Below the pieces are notes generated by a model. That model did not search any database. It was not told the DNA's origin and saw only the letters and a list, made by a program, of their open reading frames with translations. A DNA stretch of 64,000 nt, from the NCBI GenBank assembly GCA_950295325.1, contig OX485803.1:62573554-62637553 (forward strand). The letters are read 5' to 3'. Numbering within the stretch: position 1 is the stretch's first letter; each line of letters begins with the position of its first letter. Source of the DNA: Polytrichum commune (taxonomy: Eukaryota; Streptophyta; Polytrichopsida; Polytrichales; Polytrichaceae). A program made the position numbers and the translations under genes. Shown here in pieces: positions 11,096-23,000 of this stretch.

Positions 11096-11107
11096 GCTCT
11101 GATACCA
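11096..11107 (-). promoter_or_regulatory. primer binding site of copy 1 (initiator-Met tRNA)
   Basis: On the minus strand TGGTATCAGAGC begins two bases inside the 5' LTR. This is complementary to the 3' end of plant initiator methionine tRNA, the usual primer for many plant LTR elements. Confidence 0.9.
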
Positions 11108-11109
11108 AG

Positions 11110-12082
11110 TGTCGCAACCCTTGCTAGGTCCCTTAATAATCTTGCCAATTTTCGTTTCTACCAAAGGTTACGAGCGCTAACCCTTCGCATTCCGCCATGC
11201 TAATGGATAGCTCCTCTTACCCCGGACCAATAGTTCATAGGAGGGAACCAACCCTCCTACTTTGCTTTCGGGACTCACCCCTTAATCGGTAACCCATTTC
11301 CCCAATGTGGACTTCCATCCATGGACGTCCAATCCTATGTTGATCATCGCGTTGCCGGAGCAACACTACAACAACCCGAACCATACTAGGCAACTATGGC
11401 CTCACAATGGGCCAATGCCCATGGAGGCCGTGCCGTTCGGCCTCGGGTGGGTGAGGCCACACCACCTCACCCATATAAGCCTCTAGGACTTCACGCGGGG
11501 CCCCTACCCCACCGTCAACCAACCTCTTGTCTCTCTACCAAGAGTTGGGGCCAAGTGGACATTTTCCCTTAGCCGCTGGGCCTAGAACCCCCCCAGCAGC
11601 TTCAGACCATCATAACTTCCTTGTATGATGTCTGATTCCAGCAACCAACCACTCCATCTTCATCTACGCTTCACGTAGATGCGGATGGACTCCTCACTTG
11701 CCCCATTCGGGCAAGTGGTGAGGAAGTTATGCCTGTTTGAACCTTGGCAGTCCCGGGAATCACTCCCAGGCACTGCTGTAGCAGGGCGCTGTCCCGGGAC
11801 AGCGCCCCACTCAAATGGCCATAACTCCTAGCTCACACCTCGGATTGAGGTGTTCTTGAGCATTCTAGAATCACCACGCCATGAACTACGCATAGCTCAT
11901 GGCCTCACCCTCATGCCTCCTAGTCTTTGTGGGTGGGAGGCGTTCCCAACGCCCGGGGCCCTCACCCACACTAGGATCACTTGGGCCCTCTCACCAACGG
12001 CGCCACAAGTCCCGGGTGTCACTCCGGGGTCCCCCTTCTGCCCATGGTGTTTCGGCCACTCCTCATGGAGAGGTGCGCGACA
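11110..12082 (-). repeat. 5' LTR of copy 1 (973 bp)
   Basis: Matches the LTR at 4857-5829 base for base by eye, including private variants (TTTCTACCAAAGG, CATGGACGTCC). This indicates a recent insertion. It is followed on the plus strand by the CAGTG duplication at 12083-12087. Confidence 0.95.
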
Positions 12083-13415
12083 CAGTGGCTGCAAATGTAA
12101 CGGGAATAAATACCTTCCTGCCATCTCCAGTGGACCATCCCGGTTTAATCCATGCCTCTTCCGTCCAATTATCCAAACCAAAGCCAAGTGGGTAAAGAGC
12201 TTGCTGACCAACAAGCATATCATAGTTGGTAGCATTAGTAACAACACACTTCATTGACAAATGAGTGTAAGTAGGCCCTGCCCCCATATAAAAAATCAAA
12301 CGTAGAGGTGCCTTGGTGTATCCTGTTGCACGTTCAGTGCCCCCTACTGAAGTCACAATAGTGAATGGACAAGGATCCAAGCTTGATGGCGTCAATCCAA
12401 GACTGTCAGCAAGTCTTTTGCCAATCATAACCGGTTGAACACCGGAATCCATCATAACTCTCAGTGGTGTAGCACGGATAGTAGGCATATCCGTGCATGA
12501 AACGACAAACAAAGATTTGTCGTTCATCAGCCGTACAACTCCAGGTTGCAAATTATGCCGTTCGCGAGCAGGCCTTGCAGAAAAGTCTGCAAGATATGCC
12601 GCTCCCGACGCATAATTCGAAAATGACGTATCCACTGCTGAAATTGATGTTGGAGGAATATCAGTTTGCTTACCAAAAGCAATGATCGCCGCATCCGCAA
12701 GACTCGCTCGCAAATTGGCTAAGTCCTCCACCTCCTCAGCCACAGGTACGTCAACCACAACTTGGAATACTTGAAGGGATGGCAAATCCGCCTTACCTTC
12801 TAACATTCTCCCAGCTAAATGAAAAACTGCAGCAGGCTTGAAATCCGAAGCCATAAACTCCGAACCCGAGAAAATTGGCATATGGAGAATTTTATATGCC
12901 AATGCCTGCGTAACATCCTTCGAGATGGAATCCCCATCTCTCAAAGGTACAGGGTATTTAGCCCCAATAACAGTGGTGTCTACCAATCCAAATGAAAGAG
13001 GTAAACGTGCTTGACCAATTTGATCAGCTGGTCCGGCATGGCGAGGATGTAGCACGTCGTTGCTACCACCACTCGTGGAAGCCACCGCATCTGCCAATGT
13101 TTGTGAGCGAGTAGAAGCCGCCGCCACCACCTCTCCAGCTGCTCCAAACATATACATGTCCGAACCCGAGGTGCCACCACCCACATGCGGCTCAGAAATT
13201 TGAGCAAAAGATGCAGAAGATTTGAGCTTTTGCTCAAGCTCTACCACCTTAGCCTCAAGACTCTGCTCCCTTAGAGACTTTCTAGTGACATAACTGGCAG
13301 GCCGCATCTCAGGATGAAGTTGGAAACAATGATCCACATCGTGATTAGTGCCACCACAATGGTTACATTTCAATTGTCTCTTCTTAGAATTGTCCCCTGC
13401 CTTTACTGGTTCCAT
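12083..13415 (-). pseudogene. gypsy zinc knuckle and aspartic protease (gag-pro)
   Basis: Part of the methyltransferase-gypsy element. A CX2CX4HX4C knuckle (CNHCGGTNHDVDHC) lies near residues 17-30. A predicted coiled region (SLEAKVVELEQKLKSS) and a long variable linker follow. Then comes a retropepsin with the active-site triad in VMMDSGVQPVMIG and the later MLVGQQALYPLGF. The protease matures the polyprotein. The frame runs unbroken to the insertion point at 12083-12087 and, after removing the insert, straight into the methyltransferase segment. It overlaps the gag frame by 13 bp in another frame, so ribosomal frameshifting or a mutation separates gag from pro. Confidence 0.82.
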
Positions 13416-14090
13416 CTTTTGTTTAATTTTCCCAAAGGCTGAGTTTTCTTCTTCTTAGGACAGTTGGGATCATTCTTCGAATGGCCAGCTTCTCCACAAC
13501 CCCAACAATGCAAAATCTTTTGCTCCTTGACGGGTTGAGTCTCAGCTAAACTACTAGTAGATGTGACAATTCTCCTGGGTTTTGGACTCTCTGTCATCCA
13601 AGATACCATATCTGTGGCATCATGTTGGCAAAGAGCCCGATCACATCTCTCAACCACGGCAAACGCTTGTGCAAGCGTAGCTCGGCCCTCGTAGTCGAGG
13701 ATAATCCGAGGTGATGCCAACTCAAGTAGCCACTTGTCAATCTTAGACAAAAAGATTTTAACAAGCTGACTCTCAGCAAAAACACCTCCCGACTCCACAG
13801 CAAATCGCGCGAGTCGCGTATACATGGTCCGTGGAGTATCATCCTTCTCTCGGCGGAAATCCTGGATGCGCTGCATCTGGTCTCGCCGAAACCCACCATA
13901 CTCCACTTAAATGTACGACAAATTCAGTAAGGTGATTAAACGGATGTGGTGGACCAACAGCCGTCAATGCTGCCTGTGTAGCACGTGCCACCCGTGAAAG
14001 GGTTGCCGTGCTACTGCTAGCCACCATTCGCCCAAGTGCCAGGGGAAACTTAGTAGTGTGAGCGTAGAGCGGAGAGCGGAGAGCGGACAT
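13403..14090 (-). pseudogene. gypsy gag (capsid and nucleocapsid), one frameshift
   Basis: The ATG at 14088-14090 opens MSALRSPLYAHTTKF and runs to about 13910, where the frame must change to continue into the main gag segment. That segment contains the typical capsid stretch (MQRIQDFRREKDDTP, then TRLARFAVESGGVF, then LLELASPRIILDYEG) and a zinc knuckle variant CWGCGEAGHSKNDPNC with six residues in the last spacing instead of four. The start codon sits inside a run of 7-bp GAGAGCG-type repeats. Gag forms the particle that packages element RNA. The frameshift near 13910 inactivates it. Confidence 0.72.
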
Positions 14091-14199
14091 TGGAGAACGG
14101 AAAATTTAGATTTTGTTGGGTAATTTTAGGAGAAACAGGGCCTATTTCGTGGAATTAGAGATAGTTTGAATTCAATTTGTTGGAAAGTCACCCCATTCC
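14091..14199 (-). other. leader of the methyltransferase-gypsy element
   Basis: An untranslated leader between gag and the lost 5' LTR. A diverged second copy of this stretch is found at 41400-41580. It ends where chromovirus copy 2 begins (flank ATTCC). Confidence 0.7.
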
Positions 14200-15195
14200 T
14201 GTCGCAACCCTTGCTAGCCCTCCTTGACCATCTTGCCAATTTTCATTTCCTAGCAAAGGTTACGAGCGCTAACCATTCGCATACCGCCATGCTAATGGTT
14301 AGCTCCTCTCACCCCGGACCTTATAGTTCATAGGAGGGGAACCAACCCTCCTACTTTGCTTTCGGGACTCACCCCTTCAATCGCTAACCAACCCCTTTAA
14401 TCGCTAACCAATCCTTAGATGTGGACTTCCATCCATGGAAGTCCAATCTTATGTTGATCATCGCGTTGCCGGAGCAACACTACAACAACCCGAACCATAC
14501 TAGGCAACTATGGCCTCACATTAGGCCAATGCCAATGGAGGCCGTGCCGTTCGGCCTCGGGTGGGTGAGGCCACACCACCTCACCCATATAAGCCTCTAG
14601 GACTTCACGCGGGGCCCCTACCCCACCGTCAACCAACCTCTTGTCTCCCTACCAAGAGTTGGGGCCAAGTGGACATTTTCCTTTAGCTGCTGGGCCTAGA
14701 ACCCCCCAGCAGCTTCAGACCATCATAACTTCCTTGTATGATGTCTGATCATAACAACCAACCACTTCATCCTCATCTACGCTTCACGTAGATGCCGATG
14801 GACTCCTCACTTGCTCCATTCGAGCAAGTCTTGAGGAAGTTATGCCTGTTTGAACCTTGGCAGTCCCGGGAATCCCTCCCAGGCACTGCTGTACCAGGGC
14901 GCTGTCCCGGGACAGCGCCCCACTCAAATGGCCATAACTCCTAGCTCACACCTCCGATTGAGGTGATCTTGAGCATTCTAGAATCACCACGCCATGAGCT
15001 ACGCATAGCTCATGGCCTTGCCCTTGTGCCTCCTAGTCTTCGTGGGTGGGAGGCGTTCCCAACGCCCGGGGCCCTCACCCACACTAGGATCACTTGGGCC
15101 CTCTCACCAACGGCGCCACAAGTCCCGGGTGTCACTCCGGGGTCCCCCTTGTGCCCATGGTGTTTCGGCCACTCCTCATGGAGAGGTGCGCGACA
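14200..15195 (-). repeat. 3' LTR of copy 2 (996 bp)
   Basis: Same family as the copy 1 LTR but longer, because a short block (AATCGCTAACCAA-type) near 14380-14410 is duplicated. The stem CTTGCTC..GAGCAAG at 14810-14828 differs from copy 1 by a paired change that keeps the helix. Confidence 0.92.
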
Positions 15196-15776
15196 CTCAC
15201 CCCCACCAAACGGAGTCGATGCCCTCATCGACTATACTCGTAGTCGGCACACCAATTCTCAAGTTGCCATCCTCTATGGTGCGGCATTGTGTTTACCTTA
15301 GGGCGCGACCCCCACAGTGCATCTTCAAATTTGGCATAGTCCCAAAGGTGTCGTTACTAGGTGGTCCATTAGCGACCTTGGAACTCCTCCAAGGACCTAA
15401 CCTACAATAGACCCACCCACTTTGAGACTCACTTGGGTTGCCCCTCCTTTGGGGCCTCCCCCATTAGGCTTCACTAGCTTAACATGACACATCTAGGCGA
15501 GACCTCAACGCTTCCACTAAGTTGCCTCGGTTGCAACTCCGAGATGGCTTTCCATTGTTAAGCCACGCCTCCATCGCACGGGGGTGATGCCAAGTCCCGC
15601 CCGACTCGATTCCCACTTTGCTCTTTCGAGACATGGGTTCATGACTCCCATGCGCCAACTCTCGTTAGCTCGCGGGTAGCACTTTTATGAGCACGTGCCA
15701 TCACCTTGTCCCCGCCCGGACAAGCCCACAACTAAGAAGTTTCTTGGTTTTATCCAAGGCCCTTCCAAGCCATAGC

Positions 15777-16753
15777 TGTCGCAACCCTTGCTAGCCCCCC
15801 CTTGACCATCTTGCCAATTTTCAATTCTAGCAAAGGTTACGAGTCGCTAACCCTTCGCATACCGCCATGCAAATGGTTAGCTCCTCTAACCCTGGACCAA
15901 TAGTTCATAGGAGGGGAACCAACCCTCCTACTTTGCTTTCGGGACTCACCCCTTAATCGGTAACCCATTTCCCCAATGTGGACTTCCATCCATGGAAGTC
16001 CAATCCTATGTTGATCATCGCGTTGCCGGAGCAACACTACAACAACCCGAACCATACTAGGCAACTATGGCCTCACAATAGGCCAAAGCCCATGGAGGCC
16101 TTGCCGTTCGGCCTCGGGTGGGTGAGGCCACACCACCTCACCCATATAAGCCTCTAGGACTTCACGCGGGGCCCCTACCCCACCGTCAACCAACCTCTTG
16201 TCTCTCTACCAAGAGTTGGGGCCAAGTGGACATTTTCCTTTAGCTGCTGGGCCTAGAACCCCCCCAGCAGCTTCAGACCATCATAACTTCCTTGTATGAT
16301 GTCTGATCATAACAACCAACCACTCCATGTTCATCTACGCTTTACGTAGATGCCGATGGACTCCTCACTTGCTCCATTTGAGCAAGTCTTGAGGAAGTTA
16401 TGCCTGTTTGAACCTTGGCAGTCCCGGGAATCACTCCCAGGCACTGCTGTAGCAGGGCGCTGTCCCGGGACAGCGCCCCACTCAAATGGCCATAACTCCT
16501 AGCTCACACCTCCGATTGAGGTGTTCTTGAGCTTTCTAGAATCACCACGCCATGAGCTACGCATAACTCATGGCCTTACCCTTGTGCCTCCTAATCTTCG
16601 TGGGTGGGAGGCGTTCCCAACGCCCGGGGCCCTCACCCACACTAGGATCACTTGGGCCCTCTCACCAACGGCGCCACAAGTCCCGGGTTTCACTCCGGGG
16701 TGCCCCTTGTGCCCATGGTGTTTCGGCCACTCCTCATGGAGAGGTGCGCGACA
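15777..16753 (-). repeat. solo LTR inside copy 2 (977 bp)
   Basis: A complete LTR with TG..CA ends flanked by ATAGC on both sides (15772-15776 and 16754-16758). No internal region is present, so it formed by recombination between the two LTRs of an inserted element. Confidence 0.95.
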
Positions 16754-16949
16754 ATAGCCCCCAATTACTCGGCTTACCCAACCTAGTTTGGCATATCTAT
16801 TCCCCCTCTTCCATTAACCAAGCACAAGTACAAGACTAGGACCTCATCTCATACTTTTCTCTTTGCACCACTAAAGTTTGGACTTTATTCCCTCAAGCCA
16901 AAGAACAAGTTCATGTTGTGGAGTAATTAGCCTCGAAGCTAAGTGTGCT

Positions 16950-18460
16950 ACTAGCGTCTCTCCCCCACTAAAGGAGATTGATGTCCTCATCAATGCCTAC
17001 GCTTCATTTTATTGGAATGTCTAGCCTTACTTTCTTCAAAGTGCTTCACCAATTCCTTGGCGTTCATCATGTCTCTTGCCGCTACCCAAACGGCTTCATT
17101 CTATCCTCACCATTTCACCAAGTAGTCCTTTGTACATTTTCTTTCATTTTTACTTGGGCTTCCTACACTTGAGGATGCCCTCCTACCTCATGTTCCAAAT
17201 GACGTCCACAAGGTGGGGAGGTGGCCTAATCACTTGTTTGTGATCGGGCCACAAGGTGTCGTCCTTAAATGGTTTTAGGAATGAGACATGAAATGTCGGA
17301 TGCACTTTGATCTTGGGCGGTAATTCCAACTTATATATGTCCTTGAACACTTGTTCCACAATGGAAAACGGAGCTCCAATTTTGGACATGAACTTTGGAG
17401 TGAGGCCTTCCGACTAAGTGAAGTTGTTCAGATTCAACAACACCTTTTGGCCCACCTCATTCTCCACTTCGCGTCTTCCGGCATTGACTTGCACTCCGTA
17501 GCACCTTCGGGCTTTCTCCACCAACAACTTGGTCATCTCCAAGACTTGTTCACGCTTCTTGGCCAAGTCCTCACCATCTTGGTTAAACTCTAGTGTTGAA
17601 TGTGCCCCCTCGAGAGCTAGGTTAATAGGTTGGAGCGCATCCACTCCATAAGCCACCACGAAAGACCACCCCTTGGTAGCCAAGTGCGTGGCTACATTGC
17701 AATTACACTCCGCTCGACCCACATAGTCCGCCCAATCTCCTTGGTCCGCCCCCACCAAGTTCCTCAAGTATTGCTTCAAGACTCCATTCACACGCTCCGA
17801 TTTCCCATTCATTTGGGAATGCAAGGTCGTGCTAAACCTTAGTTTCCTTCCGACCTCCTTAGAGAAATGCATTGAAAATGCACTTGTGAACTTTGGATCT
17901 TGATCCCACACAATCACTCTTGGCAACCCGTGGTGCCTCAACCATCCTTTGAGAAAAGGCTATGCGGTCTCCAACGCGGTGGCGGTTCCCACAATCGGCA
18001 CCATGTGTGCCAACTTGGCAAACCGCTCTACCATCAACAAGATGGTATCATACCCATGTGACTCCGGCAAACTTGTGATCAAGTCCATGCACATAGTATG
18101 CCATGGTGCCGACGGGATAGGGAACGGTGGCAAGAAACCGCCTTGGTTTTGGTAAGAGGCTCGGTTCACTTGGCACTTTGTTCACGCCTTCACAAAATGG
18201 GTTATATTCTCTTTTATGCACCGCCAATGGTACCTCTTTGACACCATTCTATGGCGGCTTTTTCTTTCTCCTCTATGGCCGGCAATAAGACTATCATATT
18301 CCTCCTTCAAAACCGATAGCCTCAACTTGCCTTGTGTCACATACACCCAATTTTGCTTGCACTTGAACAATCCGTCCACCAACTTAACTTCTTTGAGCAC
18401 CTTGCTCTTGCAAAGCTCACCTAAAAGTTTTTGTGCTTTGGGGTAGTTAATTTACCCCTC
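16950..18460 (-). pseudogene. chromodomain and integrase, copy 2
   Basis: The integrase core at 17414-17941 (VIVWDQDPKF, then LHSQMNGKSERVN) keeps a Glu-like position better than copy 1. 17960-18169 holds the first Asp region (MDLITSLPESHGYD) and 18182-18400 the zinc-binding part. The C-terminal domain with KVHPTFHVSFLKPF is at 17183-17389. In-frame stops separate all four pieces. Remnants of the chromodomain lie at 16970-17190. Confidence 0.78.
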
Positions 18461-18639
18461 CCGTATCTTGCATTACAAGTTTCCTTCGCCGGCACACATT
18501 AGCCACAAGGTTTGGATGGTTCTCATTGCTTGGAACTCTTCCGGTCTACTTCGCGCATCCGGCACCACATTTCCACGGTCCGGTTTGTGGATCAAATCCA
18601 CCTTTATAAGCGCCAAACTATCATGTCACCACAATGACT

Positions 18640-19690
18640 TGGCGCTCACTTGCGCTTGTATGTCAAAATTCTTTTAGGACACATTGTCCATGTAGACCTT
18701 TGCTTTGTGCGACCCCAAATAGCGTCGCCACCTCTTCAAGCAATGCACTATGGCAAAGAAGTTCTTTATCATGAGTTGGTTGTCTTCTTTGACAACCATC
18801 GAGCTTCATGCTCCCATATGCAATGGCCATCCATCTTACAAATAATCCACCATTGGCAAAGTCATTCACCCCCATATGCACCTCAAGAGGTTTGTCAAAC
18901 TCCGCGAACTTGAGCAGGGGCGGCGAAGAGAACTTGGTCTTAAGTTCCCCAAAGACTTGGTGAAAAGGCTCATCCCACTATTGGGATAGCCATTTCTTTC
19001 ACAAGTTTCACAAGGTCAGACAACCATCGAGCTTCATGCTCCCATACGCAATGGCCACCCATCTTGCATCATCAACATCCGCTAATAGTAAAGTCACTCG
19101 CCCCCATATGTACCTCAAAAGGTTTGTCAAGCTCCAGGAACTTGACCACGGGCGGCGAAGAGAACGTCGTCATAAGCTCCTTCAAAGACTTGGTGAAAAG
19201 GCTCATCCCACTCTTGGGTTAGCCATTTCTTTCACAAGTCGCACAAGGTTCGACAACCATTAAGCTTAATGCTCCCATATGCAATGGGCATCCATCTTGG
19301 ATCAACATCCACCAATGGTAAAATCACTCGCCCCCGTATGCACCTCAAAAGATTTGTCAAGCTCCGCGAACTTGATCACGGGCGGCGAAGAGAACTTCGT
19401 CTTAAGCTCCCCAAAAGAATTGGTGAAAAGGCTCATCCCACTCTTGGGATAGCCATTTCTTTCACAAGTCACACAAGGTCGGACAACCATCGAGCTTAAC
19501 GCTCTCATATGCAATGGCCATTCACCTTGCATTAACCATCCGCCAATAGTAAAGTCACTCGCCCTTGTATGCACTTCAAAAGGTTTGTCAACCTCCGCGA
19601 ACTTAAGCACGGGCGGCGAAGAGAACTTGCTTTCCAGCTCCCCACATGCTTGGTGACAAGGCTCATCCCACTCTTAGGATAGCCATTTTT
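18640..19690 (-). repeat. tandem RT-RNase H connection units, copy 2
   Basis: Anchors AGCTTCATGC or AGCTTAATGC lie at 18802, 19030, 19263 and 19493, a period of 228-233 bp, with a partial fifth unit to about 19690. Each unit encodes the same KKWLSQ-to-FTIGG segment in broken frames. The residual RT end (LxNYYHHF-like) lies at about 19740-19800. Confidence 0.88.
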
Positions 19691-20015
19691 TTTTCAACAA
19701 ATTGACTAAGGTCCTAGCAACCTTAGAAAAACCTTGAATGAAATGGTGGTAGCAGTTGGCTAGGCTAACAAATGACCTAACTTAGCCGTTTTTTTGAGTC
19801 AAAGACCAATTCTCCTCTTGGATTGCCTTGACATTTTTCATGTTCTTCCACCAACTTCCTTTGTCACCACATACCTCAAAAACTCAATATCTTGTTGAGC
19901 AAAGTTATTTTTCACTCCTTGGCGGTAACTTTTTGGGCAACACATTGGTGAATACATCCTTGTATCTCACCAACATTCCACCAAACGGTTTAGGGGAGGC
20001 CCATCTTTCCTAGCC

Positions 20016-23000
20016 TGTCGCAACCCTTGCTAGGTCCCTTAATAATCTTGCCAATTTTCGTTTCCAGCAAAGGTTACGAGCGCTAACCCTTCGCATTCCG
20101 CCATGCTAATGGATAGCTCCTCTTACCCCGGACCAATAGTTCATAGGAGGGAACCAACCCTCCTACTTTGCTTTCGGGGCTCACCCCTTAATCGGTAACC
20201 CATTTCCCCAATGTGGACTTCCATCCATGGAAGTCCAATCCTATGTTGATCATCGCGTTGCCGGAGCAACACTACAACAACCCGAACCATACTAGGCAAC
20301 TATGGCCTCACAATGGGCCAATGCCCATGGAGGCCGTGCCGTTCGGCCTCGGGTGGGTGAGTGTGAACCCTTTGAGTGGTCCACCACTCTGCGGGATCAC
20401 TTTTAGTTAGAATGTTAGCATTAAAAGTTAGAATTGATAGGGAATTTAGGAAAAAATTAGTTCATTTAGCATTTAGCCTAGAAGAAGGAAGGTCAAAATG
20501 AAACTAAGTAGTGCTAGAAGATAGCAAAGTAGAAAAAATGTGCTAGCTAGTAAAAACAACTAGCTAAGCAAATATTAGTAGATGCTAGTTATTAAGCAAA
20601 TGTTAGTAGATGCTAGCTAAGCAAGTGTTAGTTTATTAGTTAGTGTGAGGCACACAAGACTATTGGAGGTGTTTTACGTAAGAAGATAAAATTGGCGTGA
20701 AGAATTTTGAAGACAAAAAAGAAAGAGAGCAAGGGGGATACTTGCCCACTTGCCCCCTTGCCAACTCGATGGCGGAAAAATTAGAAAGATTTCTAAAGGT
20801 TTTTTGTCGGAGCCACCTCGGCGAGAGGGTGGCAACCTCAACCGGGAAAACCCCCGAGCCAAAATTTCGGGAAAGGGTTTGAAAAATGGATCCGGTGGAG
20901 GAGGGGTCCAACCCTTTTGTGAGAGGGTTTAAAAACCCCTCCTTCCACCTTGTAGCTCTCGCTCTTTCTCTAGTTTTTGGGCGAAGCCCTGCTTCAATGT
21001 AGTTAGAAAAAAATCCTTTAGCATGTATTCTCAATGGTCTAAAAGAAAGGCTTGAGAACCTCCTCTACTCTCTCTCTCCTAGTTAGGTTGTGTGTTTATT
21101 AACACACCAACAAAATTATTCCTTCTTTTGTAGAGGTAGGTTGGATGGTAGAGTTTTGAGTAGAGGCATTATAGACCTCATCTGCCAATGCCCTGAAGGC
21201 TTAGTTCAAAAGCTAGAACAAGATACTTATCATTTTTCTCTTGGAGAGATTTCATATAGCCATCCATAGCCGTTTCCCATTTGTGATTTGGTTGAGATGA
21301 CAATTAGTTATGGATTTTCAAAGATGGAGTAGAAAAACTGGGTGGTCTTGTGGGTAGCGGCTGCTGGATCAGACCTGCGAGCCCAATAGGAATTTTAATT
21401 CCAAGAAATTATATTTTTCCCAAGTAGAACTTTTGTGTAGCTTTCCAAAATGGCTTAGAACATTTGATTTGAGCATGATTTGAATTAGATATGAATTGTG
21501 CAAGATGGGACACATAGTTTGAGAACTTTTGGTTGACTGCTGCATTACAGAGGACCTGCTGGGTTCACTTCGGCTTACCTTTCTAATCACATATTTTTAT
21601 CAAATACATCTTTTTAATATCTCTCCAGGGTCATATAGAACGTTTGATTTGACTAAGATTTGAATTAGATATGAATTGTTGAAGGCGAGATACATAGTTT
21701 AAGCCTTCTTGATTGACTGCTGTGTTACAAGGAGTCCGCTGAATTTCTGTTAGCTTAACCTGCTGATGTCATAATTTTTCTAGTTAGAGCTTGTTCATAG
21801 CTTTCCAATGGTATAAGGAAAGCCTAGATCTAAGTAGTAAGGAATGTGCTATGAATTTTTGAAGTTAGAAGGTAGATAGGTGGGTTGGAAGGGTCGGTTG
21901 AATCGACCTCACACTTCCAACCCTCATAACTTTTGCATTTCTTATCCGATTAGAGTGATTTTTAGATCATTGGAAAGATAATTTGGTGCAATAAGTATAA
22001 ATATTATGCTTAGGATTAAATTACAGGGATGAATAACACTTTATATTTTAATTGTTAACTAAGGTACGCTTACTACCAAACTAGTTACAAAGAAGGAGGC
22101 AAGGTCGACGCTCGGAAAGTGGAGCAAGGAAGGAGGTAGCGGCTCGGCCTACATCAAGCCCAAATCAACCGAGGAAAATTGAGGTAAATTAACTAACCTT
22201 AAGCCTTCCATTTAGGATTGGAGGGAGCACGGCTAAGGTACGCATCTCTAAACCCACTCACCTATCTCGTAAGGTCAAGTGGCTTGACCACTTGACCGCC
22301 AAGGGAGTACCCAATTCCATTGTTTTCGGGGCCCTTGGTATGTTTTGTGGTAGTAGCTTCATTTATTAGCAAGTTTCGTGTGTGGTAAGTCGGATTAATC
22401 ACCGACACGACCACTCTGAATGTTGTTGGTGGAAAGGTGGGGTTAATGACCCGCGAATCCACTATTATGTTGTTGGCCCCATAGATTGGGAGTAATGGCC
22501 CCAATTTATGAAGATTGCGCAACAGGTTGAACCTACAGGTCGCCCGTCACCCTGGTCCCATTGAGTTGCATTTCGTGGTCTATCCAGTGTAAACACATTT
22601 AACAATCAAAACATACAAAATAAATCGTAAACCCTTGTTGGCAAGAGACCCGAGGTAAGGGGTGATGCCTAATATGTTAATGTAGTAAGTTAGGACGTGC
22701 AAACAAAAGTAAGTAATTAAGAAGGAATTTGTGTGAAGGGTGGGACTTAGGCCAAATTCCCCCGCTTAGAAAACTAAATAGAACTAAATAAAGAAATAGG
22801 AAGAATTGAATGGTCCATCAAATTGTCGTTATTCCGTTCGTTGAGTTAGGGTGGTATGAGTCACACCCGGTTGGGTGTATCAGAACCATCCCAATTCACA
22901 AATTAGGATTGCCTTGGTTTCAAGGCTGGTGCGTCTGCGCGTAGAATAGGTTGTAGGTTAAGATTAGAACTAGATATGAAATTGGTTAGTGGAGTTTAAA

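Larger units (their letters stand above)
4857..12082 (-). mobile_element. chromovirus copy 1, complete, non-autonomous (nested)
   Basis: A 7226-bp LTR retrotransposon on the minus strand, inserted between the protease and methyltransferase of the host gypsy element. It has two 973-bp LTRs with TG..CA ends that look identical by eye, a CAGTG duplication, an initiator-Met primer binding site (11096-11107) and a purine-rich tract next to the 3' LTR. Internally it has remnants of gag, a protease-RT linker, only the end of RT, tandemly duplicated RNase H start, integrase and a chromodomain, all with stops. Identical LTRs with dead coding regions mean it moved recently using proteins supplied by another element (inference). 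The 0.8 kb between chromodomain and 3' LTR holds no ORF I trust. Confidence 0.93.
1..14199 (-). mobile_element. Ty3/gypsy retrotransposon with C5-methyltransferase and PHD domains (interrupted, decayed)
   Basis: On the minus strand the domains run gag (14090 downward), two zinc knuckles, aspartic protease, cytosine-5 methyltransferase, RT, RNase H, integrase and PHD finger (ending at 98). The element is split by a nested chromovirus at 4857-12082. Removing that insert and one CAGTG copy leaves one open frame from protease into methyltransferase. Its 3' LTR lies left of the window. Its 5' LTR is not visible, because the leader is cut by another element at 14200. Several in-frame stops and at least three frameshifts make it inactive. 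Ty3/gypsy elements with a captured DNMT are known from charophyte algae; the placement here is inference from motifs. Confidence 0.85.

Noticed and set aside
22262-22522. 86-codon minus-strand ORF in the 2.84-kb insertion
   Set aside because: No domain or codon signal; expected by chance in this length of sequence.
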